Source of the DNA: Nitrobacter winogradskyi Nb-255
Lineage (GTDB): Bacteria > Pseudomonadota > Alphaproteobacteria > Rhizobiales > Xanthobacteraceae
DNA length: 64,000 nt
Assembly (NCBI RefSeq): GCF_000012725.1
Contig: NC_007406.1
Span: forward strand, 1,764,001 to 1,828,000
Direction: 5' to 3'
A program made the position numbers and the translations under genes. Shown here in pieces: positions 56,445-64,000 of the stretch (position 1 is the first letter of the stretch; each line of letters begins with the position of its first letter). The notes under the pieces are model-generated. The model did no database searches. It was not told the DNA's origin and worked only from the letters and a program-made list of their open reading frames with translations.

Positions 56445-57074
56445 ATGTCCAAGAAGATACGCAAGAAATCCTCGAAATCCGACAGTTCTGTAACGGTGCG
56501 GGCGGCAACTGTCGCTCACACGGAACAGGCTCGCGAGGCCGGCCCGTCACCCTCCCCGGCAGCGACCACAAAAACCAAGCCGCGCCCTGCTCCGCCGGCC
56601 TCTCAAGGCGCCGGGCTCGCGGAAGGCTCCCCGGCCCCGCCATTCAACCTTCCCAGGGAAGACGGCGCCTTGGTTTCGCTTGCTGATTTCGCGGGAGGAA
56701 AGCTCGTAATCTTTTTCTATCCGCGCGCGGGAACGCCGGGCTGCACCATAGAGGCCATGGACTTCACCCGGCTGGCGACTGATTTCGCGGTCAGTGGAAC
56801 GGCGGTGATCGGCGTATCGGCTGATCCGGTAAAGGCGCAGCTTTCGTTTCGAAACAAGCACCAGCTGTCCATTGCTCTGATATCGGATGAAAAGCACCAA
56901 ATGCTGGAGGCTTATGGGGTCTGGGGTGAAAAGTCCATGTACGGCAAGACTTTCATGGGCGTTCTTCGCACAACCGTACTGGTGGATGGGGCCGGACGGA
57001 TCGCTCGCATCTGGCGCAGGGTCAAGGTCGAAGGTCACGCGGACGAGGTGCTCGCGGCCGCGCGCGAACTGTGA
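56445..57074 (+). CDS. bcp: Bcp-type peroxiredoxin with N-terminal extension, resolving Cys absent
   Basis: 209 residues from MSKKIRKKSSKSDSSVTVRA; AAAGGAAGG lies upstream. Residues 1-58 are a Lys/Ser/Pro/Ala-rich extension not found in typical 150-residue Bcp. The peroxiredoxin domain follows: GSPAPPFNLPREDGALVSLA, then the peroxidatic C100 in AGTPGCTIEAMDF. In standard Bcp the resolving Cys is five residues after (GCTxEACDF); here that place is Met. So it should act as a 1-Cys enzyme. C-terminal WGEKSMYGKTFMGVLRTTVL is standard. Confidence 0.9.
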   Translation: MSKKIRKKSSKSDSSVTVRAATVAHTEQAREAGPSPSPAATTKTKPRPAPPASQGAGLAEGSPAPPFNLPREDGALVSLADFAGGKLVIFFYPRAGTPGCTIEAMDFTRLATDFAVSGTAVIGVSADPVKAQLSFRNKHQLSIALISDEKHQMLEAYGVWGEKSMYGKTFMGVLRTTVLVDGAGRIARIWRRVKVEGHADEVLAAAREL

Positions 57075-57174
57075 AGCTGGCTGGCCGTTTTCCGAAAATT
57101 AACCATGAACGGTTCCAATCAGCGTCGAAGTTGAGCCGCCTGGAACTTCGTTTTCGGTCGGCACAGGAGTGCCG

Positions 57175-58539
57175 ATGTCCTACCGTTCCAGTCAGTGTGT
57201 CGAGTATCCGCCTCAGCGCGCTCACGCTCACAAACACGATCGAAGTCCGTCCCGCCGTGCCGCGGCAGGCTTGTCGTCAGGCGCGCCGGAGAAACGGAGC
57301 GGCTACACCTTCGCCCATGGCGGTCGACAGGTTCGGTTTGGCCCCGTCGTGTTCTGGATTGCGGTCGGAACGGTCACGCTGCTCGGGGTCTGGTCGGCCG
57401 CGACGGCGACGTATTTTGCCTTTCGCGATGATGTGTTGACGCGGCTCCTCGCGCGGCAAGCTGAAATGCAATACGCCTACGAGGATCGCATTGCCGAATT
57501 GCGCTCGCGTGTCGATCGCACCACCAGCCGCCAGCTGCTCGATCAGGAACAGTTCGAAAGAAAGCTCGACGGGATCATGCGCCGTCAGGCGTTGCTTGAA
57601 GCCCGCGCCGGCGCCCTGAATGCCATATCCGATGTTTCAGTGACGGGTTCAATCAAAGGGGCGGCGCAAAAAACGGGAAACGATACTGATGCAGGCCCGT
57701 CGCGGGCCGACAAGCCATCTCCGATCAACGATGCTGATGGCTTCGAGATGCCAGACCGGGGCGCGGCCCTCGACTCCCGTGATCCCGCCAATGCCCGTCC
57801 GAAACCGGTCCCGCTCATGAACCTCACCGGCGAGGCCAACAGGCTGACGCGACTGGAATCCTCGCTCGATCGGGTCGAAAGCCGGCAGGTCGCCGAGTTG
57901 AACGCGATCGCGGACGGCATGGATTCCCGCCTGCGGCGGATGCGCGGCGTGTTTTCCGATCTCGGACTGAGTGTCGCGAAAATGGCGGCCGTGTCGAACT
58001 CCGGCACGGGCGGGCCCTATGTGCCGGTCAAGCTGCGATCCGATGTCGATCCCTTCGAGCGCCAGCTTTACCGCGTCAGCCTGACACGGGCGCAGATCGA
58101 CCAGCTCGACCGGGCTCTCGCCCTTGTTCCCTATCGCAAGCCGGTCACGGGCGAGCTTGAATTCACCTCCGGTTTCGGTGTTCGCGTCGATCCGTTCGTT
58201 GGGCGGCCGGCGATGCATGCCGGGCTCGATTTTCGCGCCGCAACGGGAGCGCCGGCGCGCGCGACGGCGAACGGAAAGGTCACCACCGCGAACTGGACGG
58301 GCGGTTACGGCCGGATGGTCGAGGTGGATCACGGCAATGGCTTGTCCACGCGCTACGGGCATCTTTCCGCGATCAATGTGAAGGTCGGCCAGTCCGTCAA
58401 GGCTGGACAGGCAGTCGGCGAGGTCGGCTCGACGGGCCGTTCAACGGGGCCGCACCTGCATTATGAAACAAGGATCGACGGGGAAGCCGTCGATCCTCAG
58501 AAATTCTTGCGAGCAGGCGCCCGCCTGAACAACGGCTGA
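57175..58539 (+). CDS. M23-family peptidase, membrane-anchored with coiled coil
   Basis: 454 residues from the ATG at 57175 with AGGAG 5 bases upstream; a GTG two codons earlier is less well placed. A span (VVFWIAVGTVTLLGVWSAAT) follows ~55 cytosolic residues. A helical stretch (YEDRIAELRSRVDRTTSRQL) leads to the LytM domain with metal ligands in HAGLDFRA (H, D) and HLHYET (H), plus YGRMVEVDHGNGLSTRYGHL. It may be an endopeptidase or, as often in coiled-coil members, an activator of cell-wall hydrolases. The HxH motif is intact, so it should be active. Confidence 0.92.
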   Translation: MSYRSSQCVEYPPQRAHAHKHDRSPSRRAAAGLSSGAPEKRSGYTFAHGGRQVRFGPVVFWIAVGTVTLLGVWSAATATYFAFRDDVLTRLLARQAEMQYAYEDRIAELRSRVDRTTSRQLLDQEQFERKLDGIMRRQALLEARAGALNAISDVSVTGSIKGAAQKTGNDTDAGPSRADKPSPINDADGFEMPDRGAALDSRDPANARPKPVPLMNLTGEANRLTRLESSLDRVESRQVAELNAIADGMDSRLRRMRGVFSDLGLSVAKMAAVSNSGTGGPYVPVKLRSDVDPFERQLYRVSLTRAQIDQLDRALALVPYRKPVTGELEFTSGFGVRVDPFVGRPAMHAGLDFRAATGAPARATANGKVTTANWTGGYGRMVEVDHGNGLSTRYGHLSAINVKVGQSVKAGQAVGEVGSTGRSTGPHLHYETRIDGEAVDPQKFLRAGARLNNG

Positions 58540-58757
58540 TTGAAATGCTTTGCCGGGCCTGCCAAAGCTTGCTCGAAATCGAAACGCCCCGGCTGTTGAA
58601 TGACTGATTTCCACACCGGCCGCGATCTTCGGGCTTGAATATCCCGCACCCGAGAGGCATACCCCGAAACAATTTTCCGCTCCGGGACTTAACAACCCAG
58701 AGCTGTTTTGCTTCTGACTCAAACGTCCGAATCGCGCTCGTAGGACACGGGACTGAA

Positions 58758-58931
58758 ATGCACGACCGAACCGCCGAAAGCGCCACCCCGATTGATCCGC
58801 AGACCAGCAACGTGGTCGCGAGAGCGATCGGCGAACGGCTGCGGACCGACGTGCGGCCGGAGGAATCGGAGCTTCCTTTCCGGCTTCAGCTGCTGATGCA
58901 ACGGCTTCGCGCGCAGGATCACCATAGCTGA
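58758..58931 (+). CDS. Small protein resembling NepR anti-sigma factors
   Basis: 57 residues from MHDRTAESATPIDPQTSNVV; GGGA lies 5-6 bases before the ATG and the longer frame has a non-coding start. SNVVARAIGERLRTDVRPEE then SELPFRLQLLMQRLRAQ has the layout of NepR: two amphipathic helices (IG..LR and the PxxLLxxL-type second helix) joined by a Pro-containing turn. In alphaproteobacteria NepR binds the EcfG sigma factor. No phyR or ecfG lies next to it, so this could be an orphan paralogue or a chance resemblance. Confidence 0.6.
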   Translation: MHDRTAESATPIDPQTSNVVARAIGERLRTDVRPEESELPFRLQLLMQRLRAQDHHS

Positions 58932-59065
58932 GGTTCTGAAGCTGACGCTCTGACGCCGGTCTCGGTCGGCTGTGAATCCTTCTTCGGTCAATGCCCGCCG
59001 CCGGCCTCCCTCCTTCGTTCACAAACGAGTTGCGTTTGGCGACGCAGCGGTGAAAAAAACAAAAC

Positions 59066-60943
59066 ATGCTATCCATCACCGATATTTCGATCCGCATCGC
59101 CGGACGCCTGCTGATCGACCATAGCTCCGTTCAGATCGTGCCCGGCGCGCGCGTCGGCTTCGTGGGACGTAACGGCGTCGGCAAATCGACGCTGTTCCAC
59201 GCGATACGCGGTGAACTGCCGACGGAAACCGGCACCATCGCCATTCCGCCGCGCTGGCGCGTGGGCAGCCTTGCGCAGGAGGCGCCGGATGGTCCGGAAA
59301 GCCTGATCGAGGTGGTGCTTAAGGCCGACCTCGAACGCCATGCGCTGCTGCGTGAAGCCGAAACGGCCCGCGATCCGGAACGTATCGCGGACATCCAGAT
59401 GCGTCTGGTCGATATCGACGCTCATTCTGCGCCCGCACGGGCGGCATCGATCCTGAGCGGTCTCGGATTTTCAACGGCGGACCAGTCCCGCCCCTGTTCG
59501 GAATTCTCAGGCGGCTGGCGCATGCGCGTCGCGCTCGCGGCAACGCTTTTCGCATCACCCGACCTGCTGCTGCTGGACGAGCCGACCAACTACCTCGATC
59601 TCGAAGGAACGCTCTGGCTGGAAGATCACCTCGCGCACTACCCGCGCACGGTCATCATCATCAGTCACGACCGCGACCTCCTTGACACATCCGTCGATCA
59701 GATTCTGCATCTCGATCGCGGCAAGCTCTCGCTCTACAAGGGAACCTATTCTGCTTTCGAAGAGCAACGCGCAACTCGCGAGTTGCTGGACGCCAAGCAC
59801 GCCAGACGGCAGGCCGATGAGCGCAAGCGGCTCCAGGCCTTCGTGGATCGCTTCAAGGCTAAGGCCTCGAAGGCGCGCCAGGCGCAGTCACGCGTGAAAA
59901 TGCTCGAACGCATGAAGCCTGTGACCGCGCTGGTCACACAGGATGTGCGCGAGATTTCCTTTCCCGTGCCGGACAAGCTGCTATCGCCGCCGATCATCGC
60001 CGTTGACGAGGCCGTCGTCGGTTACGATCCGCAATCGCCTATTCTCAAGCGCGTGACGTTGCGGGTCGATGAGGACGATCGCATCGCCCTGCTCGGCGCC
60101 AACGGCAACGGCAAGTCCACCCTCGTCAAGCTGCTGGCCGGCAAGCTGCAACCGTTCGCCGGCAGGGTGGTGCGCGCCGACAAGCTGTCGATCGGCTATT
60201 TCGCCCAGCATCAGACCGACGAGCTGGATCTCGACGGCTCGCCCTACGATCATGTGCGGCGCCTGATGCAGGATGCTCCGGAAACGAAAATCCGCGCTCG
60301 CGTGGGCGGCATCGGCTTTTCCGGCAAGGCGGGCGATACGCTCGTTCGCAGCCTTTCGGGCGGCGAAAAAGCGCGTCTTCTGCTCGGGCTCGCGACGTTC
60401 TTCGCTCCCAACATGATCATCCTCGACGAGCCGACCAACCATCTCGATATCGACAGCCGCGCCGCGCTTGCCGAAGCCATCAACGAGTATCCCGGCGCTG
60501 TCATCATGGTCTCGCACGACCGTTACCTGATCGAGGCCTGCGCCGACCAGCTATGGGTGGTGGCGGACCATACCGTCACTCCTTACGACGGCGATCTCGA
60601 GGATTACCGCCGCGCGGTTTTATCGGCACGGGGTCTCCGCTCGAATGGCCGCGACCGGGTGTCCGGCCAGCGCGACGATGGTCGAGACAAGCCGCGGCGC
60701 GAGAGGACCGAACGACGCTCGCCGCTCAAACAGAAGATCACGGCCGCCGAGGCCGAGATCGAGCGAATTACCGGAATCATCGCAAAAATCGATGTCGCCC
60801 TTGCCCTGCCGGACCTGTTCAAGCGTGAGCCCAAACAGGCGGCGCAACTCACCAAGGCGCGCGCCAGCGCGGCCGATGCGCTGCGGCGGGCGGAAGAGGC
60901 ATGGCTGGAGGCCAGTTCGTCTTACGATAACGCTACAGGCTGA
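59066..60943 (+). CDS. ABC-F family ATPase (Uup/YheS-like)
   Basis: 625 residues with two ATPase halves: Walker A GRNGVGKST and GANGNGKST, signatures FSGGWRMRVALA and LSGGEKARLLLG, Walker B LLLDEPTNYLDL and IILDEPTNHLDI. No membrane spans. The linker KHARRQADERKRLQAFVDRF is the P-site tRNA-interaction motif of ABC-F proteins. A C-terminal coiled coil (KQKITAAEAEIERITGIIAK) is as in Uup/YheS. It likely acts on stalled ribosomes. A hairpin terminator follows. Confidence 0.95.
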   Translation: MLSITDISIRIAGRLLIDHSSVQIVPGARVGFVGRNGVGKSTLFHAIRGELPTETGTIAIPPRWRVGSLAQEAPDGPESLIEVVLKADLERHALLREAETARDPERIADIQMRLVDIDAHSAPARAASILSGLGFSTADQSRPCSEFSGGWRMRVALAATLFASPDLLLLDEPTNYLDLEGTLWLEDHLAHYPRTVIIISHDRDLLDTSVDQILHLDRGKLSLYKGTYSAFEEQRATRELLDAKHARRQADERKRLQAFVDRFKAKASKARQAQSRVKMLERMKPVTALVTQDVREISFPVPDKLLSPPIIAVDEAVVGYDPQSPILKRVTLRVDEDDRIALLGANGNGKSTLVKLLAGKLQPFAGRVVRADKLSIGYFAQHQTDELDLDGSPYDHVRRLMQDAPETKIRARVGGIGFSGKAGDTLVRSLSGGEKARLLLGLATFFAPNMIILDEPTNHLDIDSRAALAEAINEYPGAVIMVSHDRYLIEACADQLWVVADHTVTPYDGDLEDYRRAVLSARGLRSNGRDRVSGQRDDGRDKPRRERTERRSPLKQKITAAEAEIERITGIIAKIDVALALPDLFKREPKQAAQLTKARASAADALRRAEEAWLEASSSYDNATG

Positions 60944-60944
60944 C

Positions 60945-60981
60945 GGAAAGCCGCCTCCAGAACTGGAGCCTTTCCGGTTTT
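60945..60981 (+). terminator. Intrinsic terminator after the ABC-F gene
   Basis: GGAAAG (60945-60950) pairs with CTTTCC (60970-60975) and inside it CTCCAG (60955-60960) pairs with CTGGAG (60963-60968), followed by GGTTTT. It begins one base after the TGA at 60941-60943. Confidence 0.6.
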
Positions 60982-60988
60982 GACGGGT

Positions 60989-61005
60989 CGAAAGCATGGC
61001 TTTCG
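60989..61005. repeat. Small hairpin within a diverged element A-like tail
   Basis: CGAAAGC (60989-60995) pairs with GCTTTCG (60999-61005) across a 3-base loop. The following TTTTGACGCGTTATCTTGAA then GCGAACAGG resembles a worn element A copy. Confidence 0.4.
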
Positions 61006-61076
61006 ATGTTGTTTTGACGCGTTATCTTGAAGCGAACAGGTCATCCACCCGCTGCAACCCGCCATAACTTACCCGG

Positions 61077-61634
61077 TTACCGTCTTTTCGCGCGTCGCTC
61101 CGGCTTCTGACGGACGGCTGATTCCGGCGCCTGCTCGATGGAAGACAGGCGTCCCGCCGTGAATGTGTAGATACCGGCACGCGGTCCCTTCAGGAACGTC
61201 AAGACTGCGACACGATCGCCGCGAGGATTGCTGGACAGGCTGACATTGTCCGGCGCCGCGCCAAGACCGCGCGTCACGTCGCACTCGGTATGGCCTAACG
61301 CCACCGTACCCGTGAGCGCCGAGGTTGCCGGAGAATCTCCCGCGCTATCAGCGAGCGCGCTGGATTCACCCATACCGATCGGCGGCGCCATTCCCGGACA
61401 AAGTCCGTCGGCGCTGATGAGATCGTCCGGCGTAACCGGCTTGTCCGGCGTCAGCGGCGGCGCCTCGACCGAAACGTTCTTGATGAACAACCTGCCGGAT
61501 CGCGAAAACCAGTCCGCATCCTTCGAGAGCAGGCCGGTCGAAAACATATCCGATGCGGTGCCGCAGCCAGAGACAAGCGGCGCCACCAAAAGCAGCGGTA
61601 TCAGGGCCCTTCGGCGAAATCTGGGCTGTCTCAC
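61077..61634 (-). CDS. Lipoprotein of unknown function
   Basis: About 185 residues from GTG at 61634 (protein begins VRQPRFRRRALIPLLLVAPL), chosen because it gives a proper signal peptide; a longer frame begins at 61733. The lipobox is LVSGC, with Cys near residue 24. The mature part has DADWFSRSGRLFIKNVSVEA, a Ser/Ala-rich middle and GDRVAVLTFLKGPRAGIYTF then TAGRLSSIEQ. The C-terminus is basic. It may be an outer-membrane or periplasmic lipoprotein; the family is not recognised by me. Confidence 0.8.
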   Translation of the reverse strand: MRQPRFRRRALIPLLLVAPLVSGCGTASDMFSTGLLSKDADWFSRSGRLFIKNVSVEAPPLTPDKPVTPDDLISADGLCPGMAPPIGMGESSALADSAGDSPATSALTGTVALGHTECDVTRGLGAAPDNVSLSSNPRGDRVAVLTFLKGPRAGIYTFTAGRLSSIEQAPESAVRQKPERRAKRR

Positions 61635-61763
61635 GACGAATTCTGTCCCGGCGGATCGTAGCGGAAGGCCTGTCCAACACCGATTTGCGGCGCGACCATG
61701 GCTGGACCCTAGTGTTTGATCAGAAAGCTTCAAGTCTCATCAAATTAAAATTGCTCTATCTGG

Positions 61764-62216
61764 CTACCCGCGACGCTGCCAGCGCCCCGTTTCGTCAGGC
61801 TGCCAGTAGGTCGCCTCGCATCCTCGCGACTTGCATTCCGTCCAGATGGCTCTCGCGGCATCCAGCGCGGCTCCGTCGTCGCCATCGAATATCAGCACCA
61901 GTCGCTCATAGGTATCAAGATTTTCCGGAAGCGGGGCATTGTCGATCAGAAATCTGACGGTGGCCCGATTGGGATTGCGGCCGTCGACCGTCAGCACGAT
62001 CGGCTGTTCGCCTGCATCCTCGATCCGCCACGTCGCATGCGGCAGGAAAGAATCGTCGCGATAGGACCACAGATGCGCGTCGAGCGCATCGGCACGCTCT
62101 TCAGACGTCGTGTGGACCACCGCGCGCCATCCGCGCTCGAAAGTCTTTTCGAGCAGCGGCGGCAGAACCTTTTCAAGCGACATGTTCTGCAAATGATAGA
62201 ACAGGACTTCCGTCAT
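61764..62216 (-). CDS. holC: DNA polymerase III chi subunit
   Basis: 150 residues from [20 protein letters not shown]; the ATG overlaps the pepA stop (ATGA). [40 protein letters not shown] and [20 protein letters not shown] are the chi fold signature. It links the clamp loader to SSB. Gene order pepA-holC is shared with many proteobacteria. Confidence 0.95.
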   Translation of the reverse strand: MTEVLFYHLQNMSLEKVLPPLLEKTFERGWRAVVHTTSEERADALDAHLWSYRDDSFLPHATWRIEDAGEQPIVLTVDGRNPNRATVRFLIDNAPLPENLDTYERLVLIFDGDDGAALDAARAIWTECKSRGCEATYWQPDETGRWQRRG

Positions 62217-63715
62217 CGCTTCGTTTCGTAATGCTCCGCGACGAGGCGGTCCAGCAGCCGCACGCCGAACCCGGAACCCCAACTCTGATTGATGTCGGAT
62301 TTGGGAGCGCCCATCGCCGTTCCCGCGATGTCGAGATGCGCCCACGGGGTATCGTCGACAAACCGTTGCAGGAATTGCGCGGCCGTGATCGAGCCGCCAT
62401 GGCGTCCGCCGGTGTTCTTCATGTCGGCGAACTTGGAGTCGATCAGCTTGTCGTATTCCGGCGCAAGCGGCATCCGCCAGACCCGCTCACCGGTGTCCAG
62501 ACCCGCTCTCGTAAGGCGCTCCGACAACTCGTCGTTATTGGAGAACAGGCCGGCGTGCTCAGTGCCAAGCGCGACCATGATCGCGCCGGTCAGCGTCGCG
62601 AGATCGATCATGACCTTCGGCTTGAACTTGCGGGCGACATACCAGAGCACGTCCGCGAGAACGAGTCGGCCCTCGGCATCGGTGTTGATGATCTCGATGG
62701 TCTGTCCCGACATGGACGTCACGATATCGCCGGGCCGCTGCGCGCTGCCGTCCGGCATGTTCTCGACAATGCCGATTGCGCCGATGGCATTCACCTTCGC
62801 CTTGCGCGCTGCCAGTGCGTGCATCAATCCCACCACGCAGGCGGCCCCGCCCATGTCGCCCTTCATCTCTTCCATGCCGTTGGCGGGCTTGATCGAGATT
62901 CCGCCGGTGTCGAAGCAGACGCCCTTGCCGACGAAAGCGACAGGCGGCTCGCCCTTCTTGCCGCCATTCCAGCGCATGACGACCGTCCGGCTGGGCCGTG
63001 CCGACCCCTGCCCCACACCCAGCAGTGCACCCATGCCGAGCTTCGTCATCGCCTTGACGTCCAGAACGTCGATGCCGACTCCCATCGCGCGCAACCGGCT
63101 CGCGCGCCGCGCGAATTCCTCCGGATAGAGGACATTCGGCGGTTCGTTCACCAGATCGCGCGCGATGATGACACCGTTGACAACGTGATTGACCGGCGCG
63201 AACGCCTTCTTCGCCGCGGCGACATCGGCGACCGCGATCGATACATCGGCGCGATTGACAGCGTCATCGCCCTCTTTCTTCCGCGTCTTGTAACGATCGA
63301 ATTTGTAAGCGCGCAGCCGGATGCCGGAAGCCAGAGAAGCCGACAGATCCGGTTCCATCGTCGCGGATGGCAGTTCCGCGATGATCGTAACGCCGTTGTT
63401 GTCGCTGCGAACCTTTCCCGCGATGACGCCGCCGAGTTTCAGGAAGTCGCTGCTCTTGAGAGCCGGCGTCTTGCCGACGCCCACGACGATCAGACGATCG
63501 GCCTTGAGTCCCTCCGGAGCGAGAATATCGAGCGTCGTCGCGCTTTTGCCCTTGAACTGATTGGCCGCGGCCGCTCGTTTAACCAGCCCGGCCGACGAAC
63601 CGAGTGCCTTGCCCGCGGCCCGGCCGAACTTCAGCGTCTCATCGCAGAACACCACGAGGGTCCCGCGCGAAGCGGTCGAAAACGGAACAAAGCCGACCTT
63701 GACGGCGTCGGGCAT
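62213..63715 (-). CDS. pepA: Leucyl aminopeptidase (M17)
   Basis: 500 residues. Metal and catalytic motifs: [20 protein letters not shown] (Lys, Asp) and [19 protein letters not shown] (NTDAEGRL signature), with [20 protein letters not shown]. The N-terminal ~170 residues form the regulatory half. It trims N-terminal residues from peptides in the cytosol. It is coupled to holC. Confidence 0.97.
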   Translation of the reverse strand: MPDAVKVGFVPFSTASRGTLVVFCDETLKFGRAAGKALGSSAGLVKRAAAANQFKGKSATTLDILAPEGLKADRLIVVGVGKTPALKSSDFLKLGGVIAGKVRSDNNGVTIIAELPSATMEPDLSASLASGIRLRAYKFDRYKTRKKEGDDAVNRADVSIAVADVAAAKKAFAPVNHVVNGVIIARDLVNEPPNVLYPEEFARRASRLRAMGVGIDVLDVKAMTKLGMGALLGVGQGSARPSRTVVMRWNGGKKGEPPVAFVGKGVCFDTGGISIKPANGMEEMKGDMGGAACVVGLMHALAARKAKVNAIGAIGIVENMPDGSAQRPGDIVTSMSGQTIEIINTDAEGRLVLADVLWYVARKFKPKVMIDLATLTGAIMVALGTEHAGLFSNNDELSERLTRAGLDTGERVWRMPLAPEYDKLIDSKFADMKNTGGRHGGSITAAQFLQRFVDDTPWAHLDIAGTAMGAPKSDINQSWGSGFGVRLLDRLVAEHYETKR

Positions 63716-64000
63716 CGGAAACCTCCAGAATTCAGGGTGGCGCGGCCTCGGAATCGGCCAGCGCGTGTGACTTACCGACTATGACCCGTCAAAGGCAATG
63801 CTGCCAAGCTCCGCCACGGGACCCCTTCCCGGCGCCGTTACGGTGAACTTCGCTCTTGGAGCGCGATCGGCCCGGCTGTCGTGGCCGCCGGGCCACATAT
63901 TCCGGATTTTAACTATAATCACCGGGCTTTGAGGCCCAGCCATTTTATTGACAGATCAAGGGGATGGTACTGGGCCACGAGTCAGATAAGAACAAGGCGG
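63716..64000. other. Upstream region of pepA, to the window edge
   Basis: 285 bases with no complete gene. AAGGGG followed by ATG at 63964 opens a 12-codon plus-strand frame that runs off the edge, but the ATG touches the GGGG, so it is not a convincing start. The region probably holds divergent promoters for pepA and a rightward gene beyond the window. Confidence 0.4.

Noticed and set aside
62231-63784. 517-residue plus-strand frame opposite pepA
   Set aside because: Antisense shadow of pepA; no ribosome site or recognisable domain.

Overview
The window comes from the chromosome of an alphaproteobacterium, most likely order Hyphomicrobiales, family Nitrobacteraceae (Bradyrhizobium/Nitrobacter/Rhodopseudomonas group). 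The basis is gene content and style: a suf operon of the sufB-C-D-S-T-A type headed by a second cysteine desulfurase, an efp-epmA-epmB cluster, a class I PHB synthase, alaC-hom-glpX-recJ in a row, and GC-rich DNA with short palindromic repeats of a kind common in that family. Genus is not fixed by anything visible here. I recognised no tRNA, rRNA or CRISPR array.

Positions 1 to about 14,130 are an integrative element read on the minus strand. From the right it carries a tyrosine recombinase, an AlpA-like excisionase, two small genes, a fused PrimPol-helicase, a cluster of short phased repeats, a small exported protein, an HTH protein, and an HK97-type head module (portal, protease, capsid, HNH, connectors, head completion). 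A glycine-rich fibre-like protein, TerS and TerL follow; TerL runs off the left edge. Almost all head genes overlap by ATGA or TGATG, so they form one coupled operon. No tail tube, tape measure, baseplate or lysis gene is visible, and the terminase lies after the head-completion genes. This gene content matches capsid-forming phage satellites (cf-PICI type) better than a complete prophage, but the left end is outside the window. The right junction holds a structured 200-bp control region with a 15-bp inverted repeat, direct repeats and a likely int promoter.

Positions 14,130 to 18,880 are a gene-poor stretch with small exported or membrane proteins, a PAP2 phosphatase, palindromic repeats, one probable frameshift and several short genes.

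Positions 18,880 to 41,900 hold core genes: EF-P with its two lysylation enzymes, a Tat-type MltB-like transglycosylase, recJ, glpX, hom, alaC, a lipoprotein, phaC, argC, a DedA protein, parE, a VOC protein, an FAD monooxygenase, a secreted caspase-like protease, an RhlE-type helicase and a diguanylate cyclase.

Positions 41,900 to 49,160 are the iron-sulfur assembly operon on the minus strand (cysteine desulfurase, sufB, C, D, S, T, A). Palindromic repeats sit at three successive junctions inside it. Positions 49,160 to 64,000 contain an alpha/beta hydrolase, anmK, tyrS, a very large AsmA/YhdP-like protein, a Bcp-type peroxiredoxin lacking the usual resolving cysteine, an M23 peptidase, a possible NepR-like anti-sigma factor, an ABC-F ATPase, a lipoprotein, holC and pepA.
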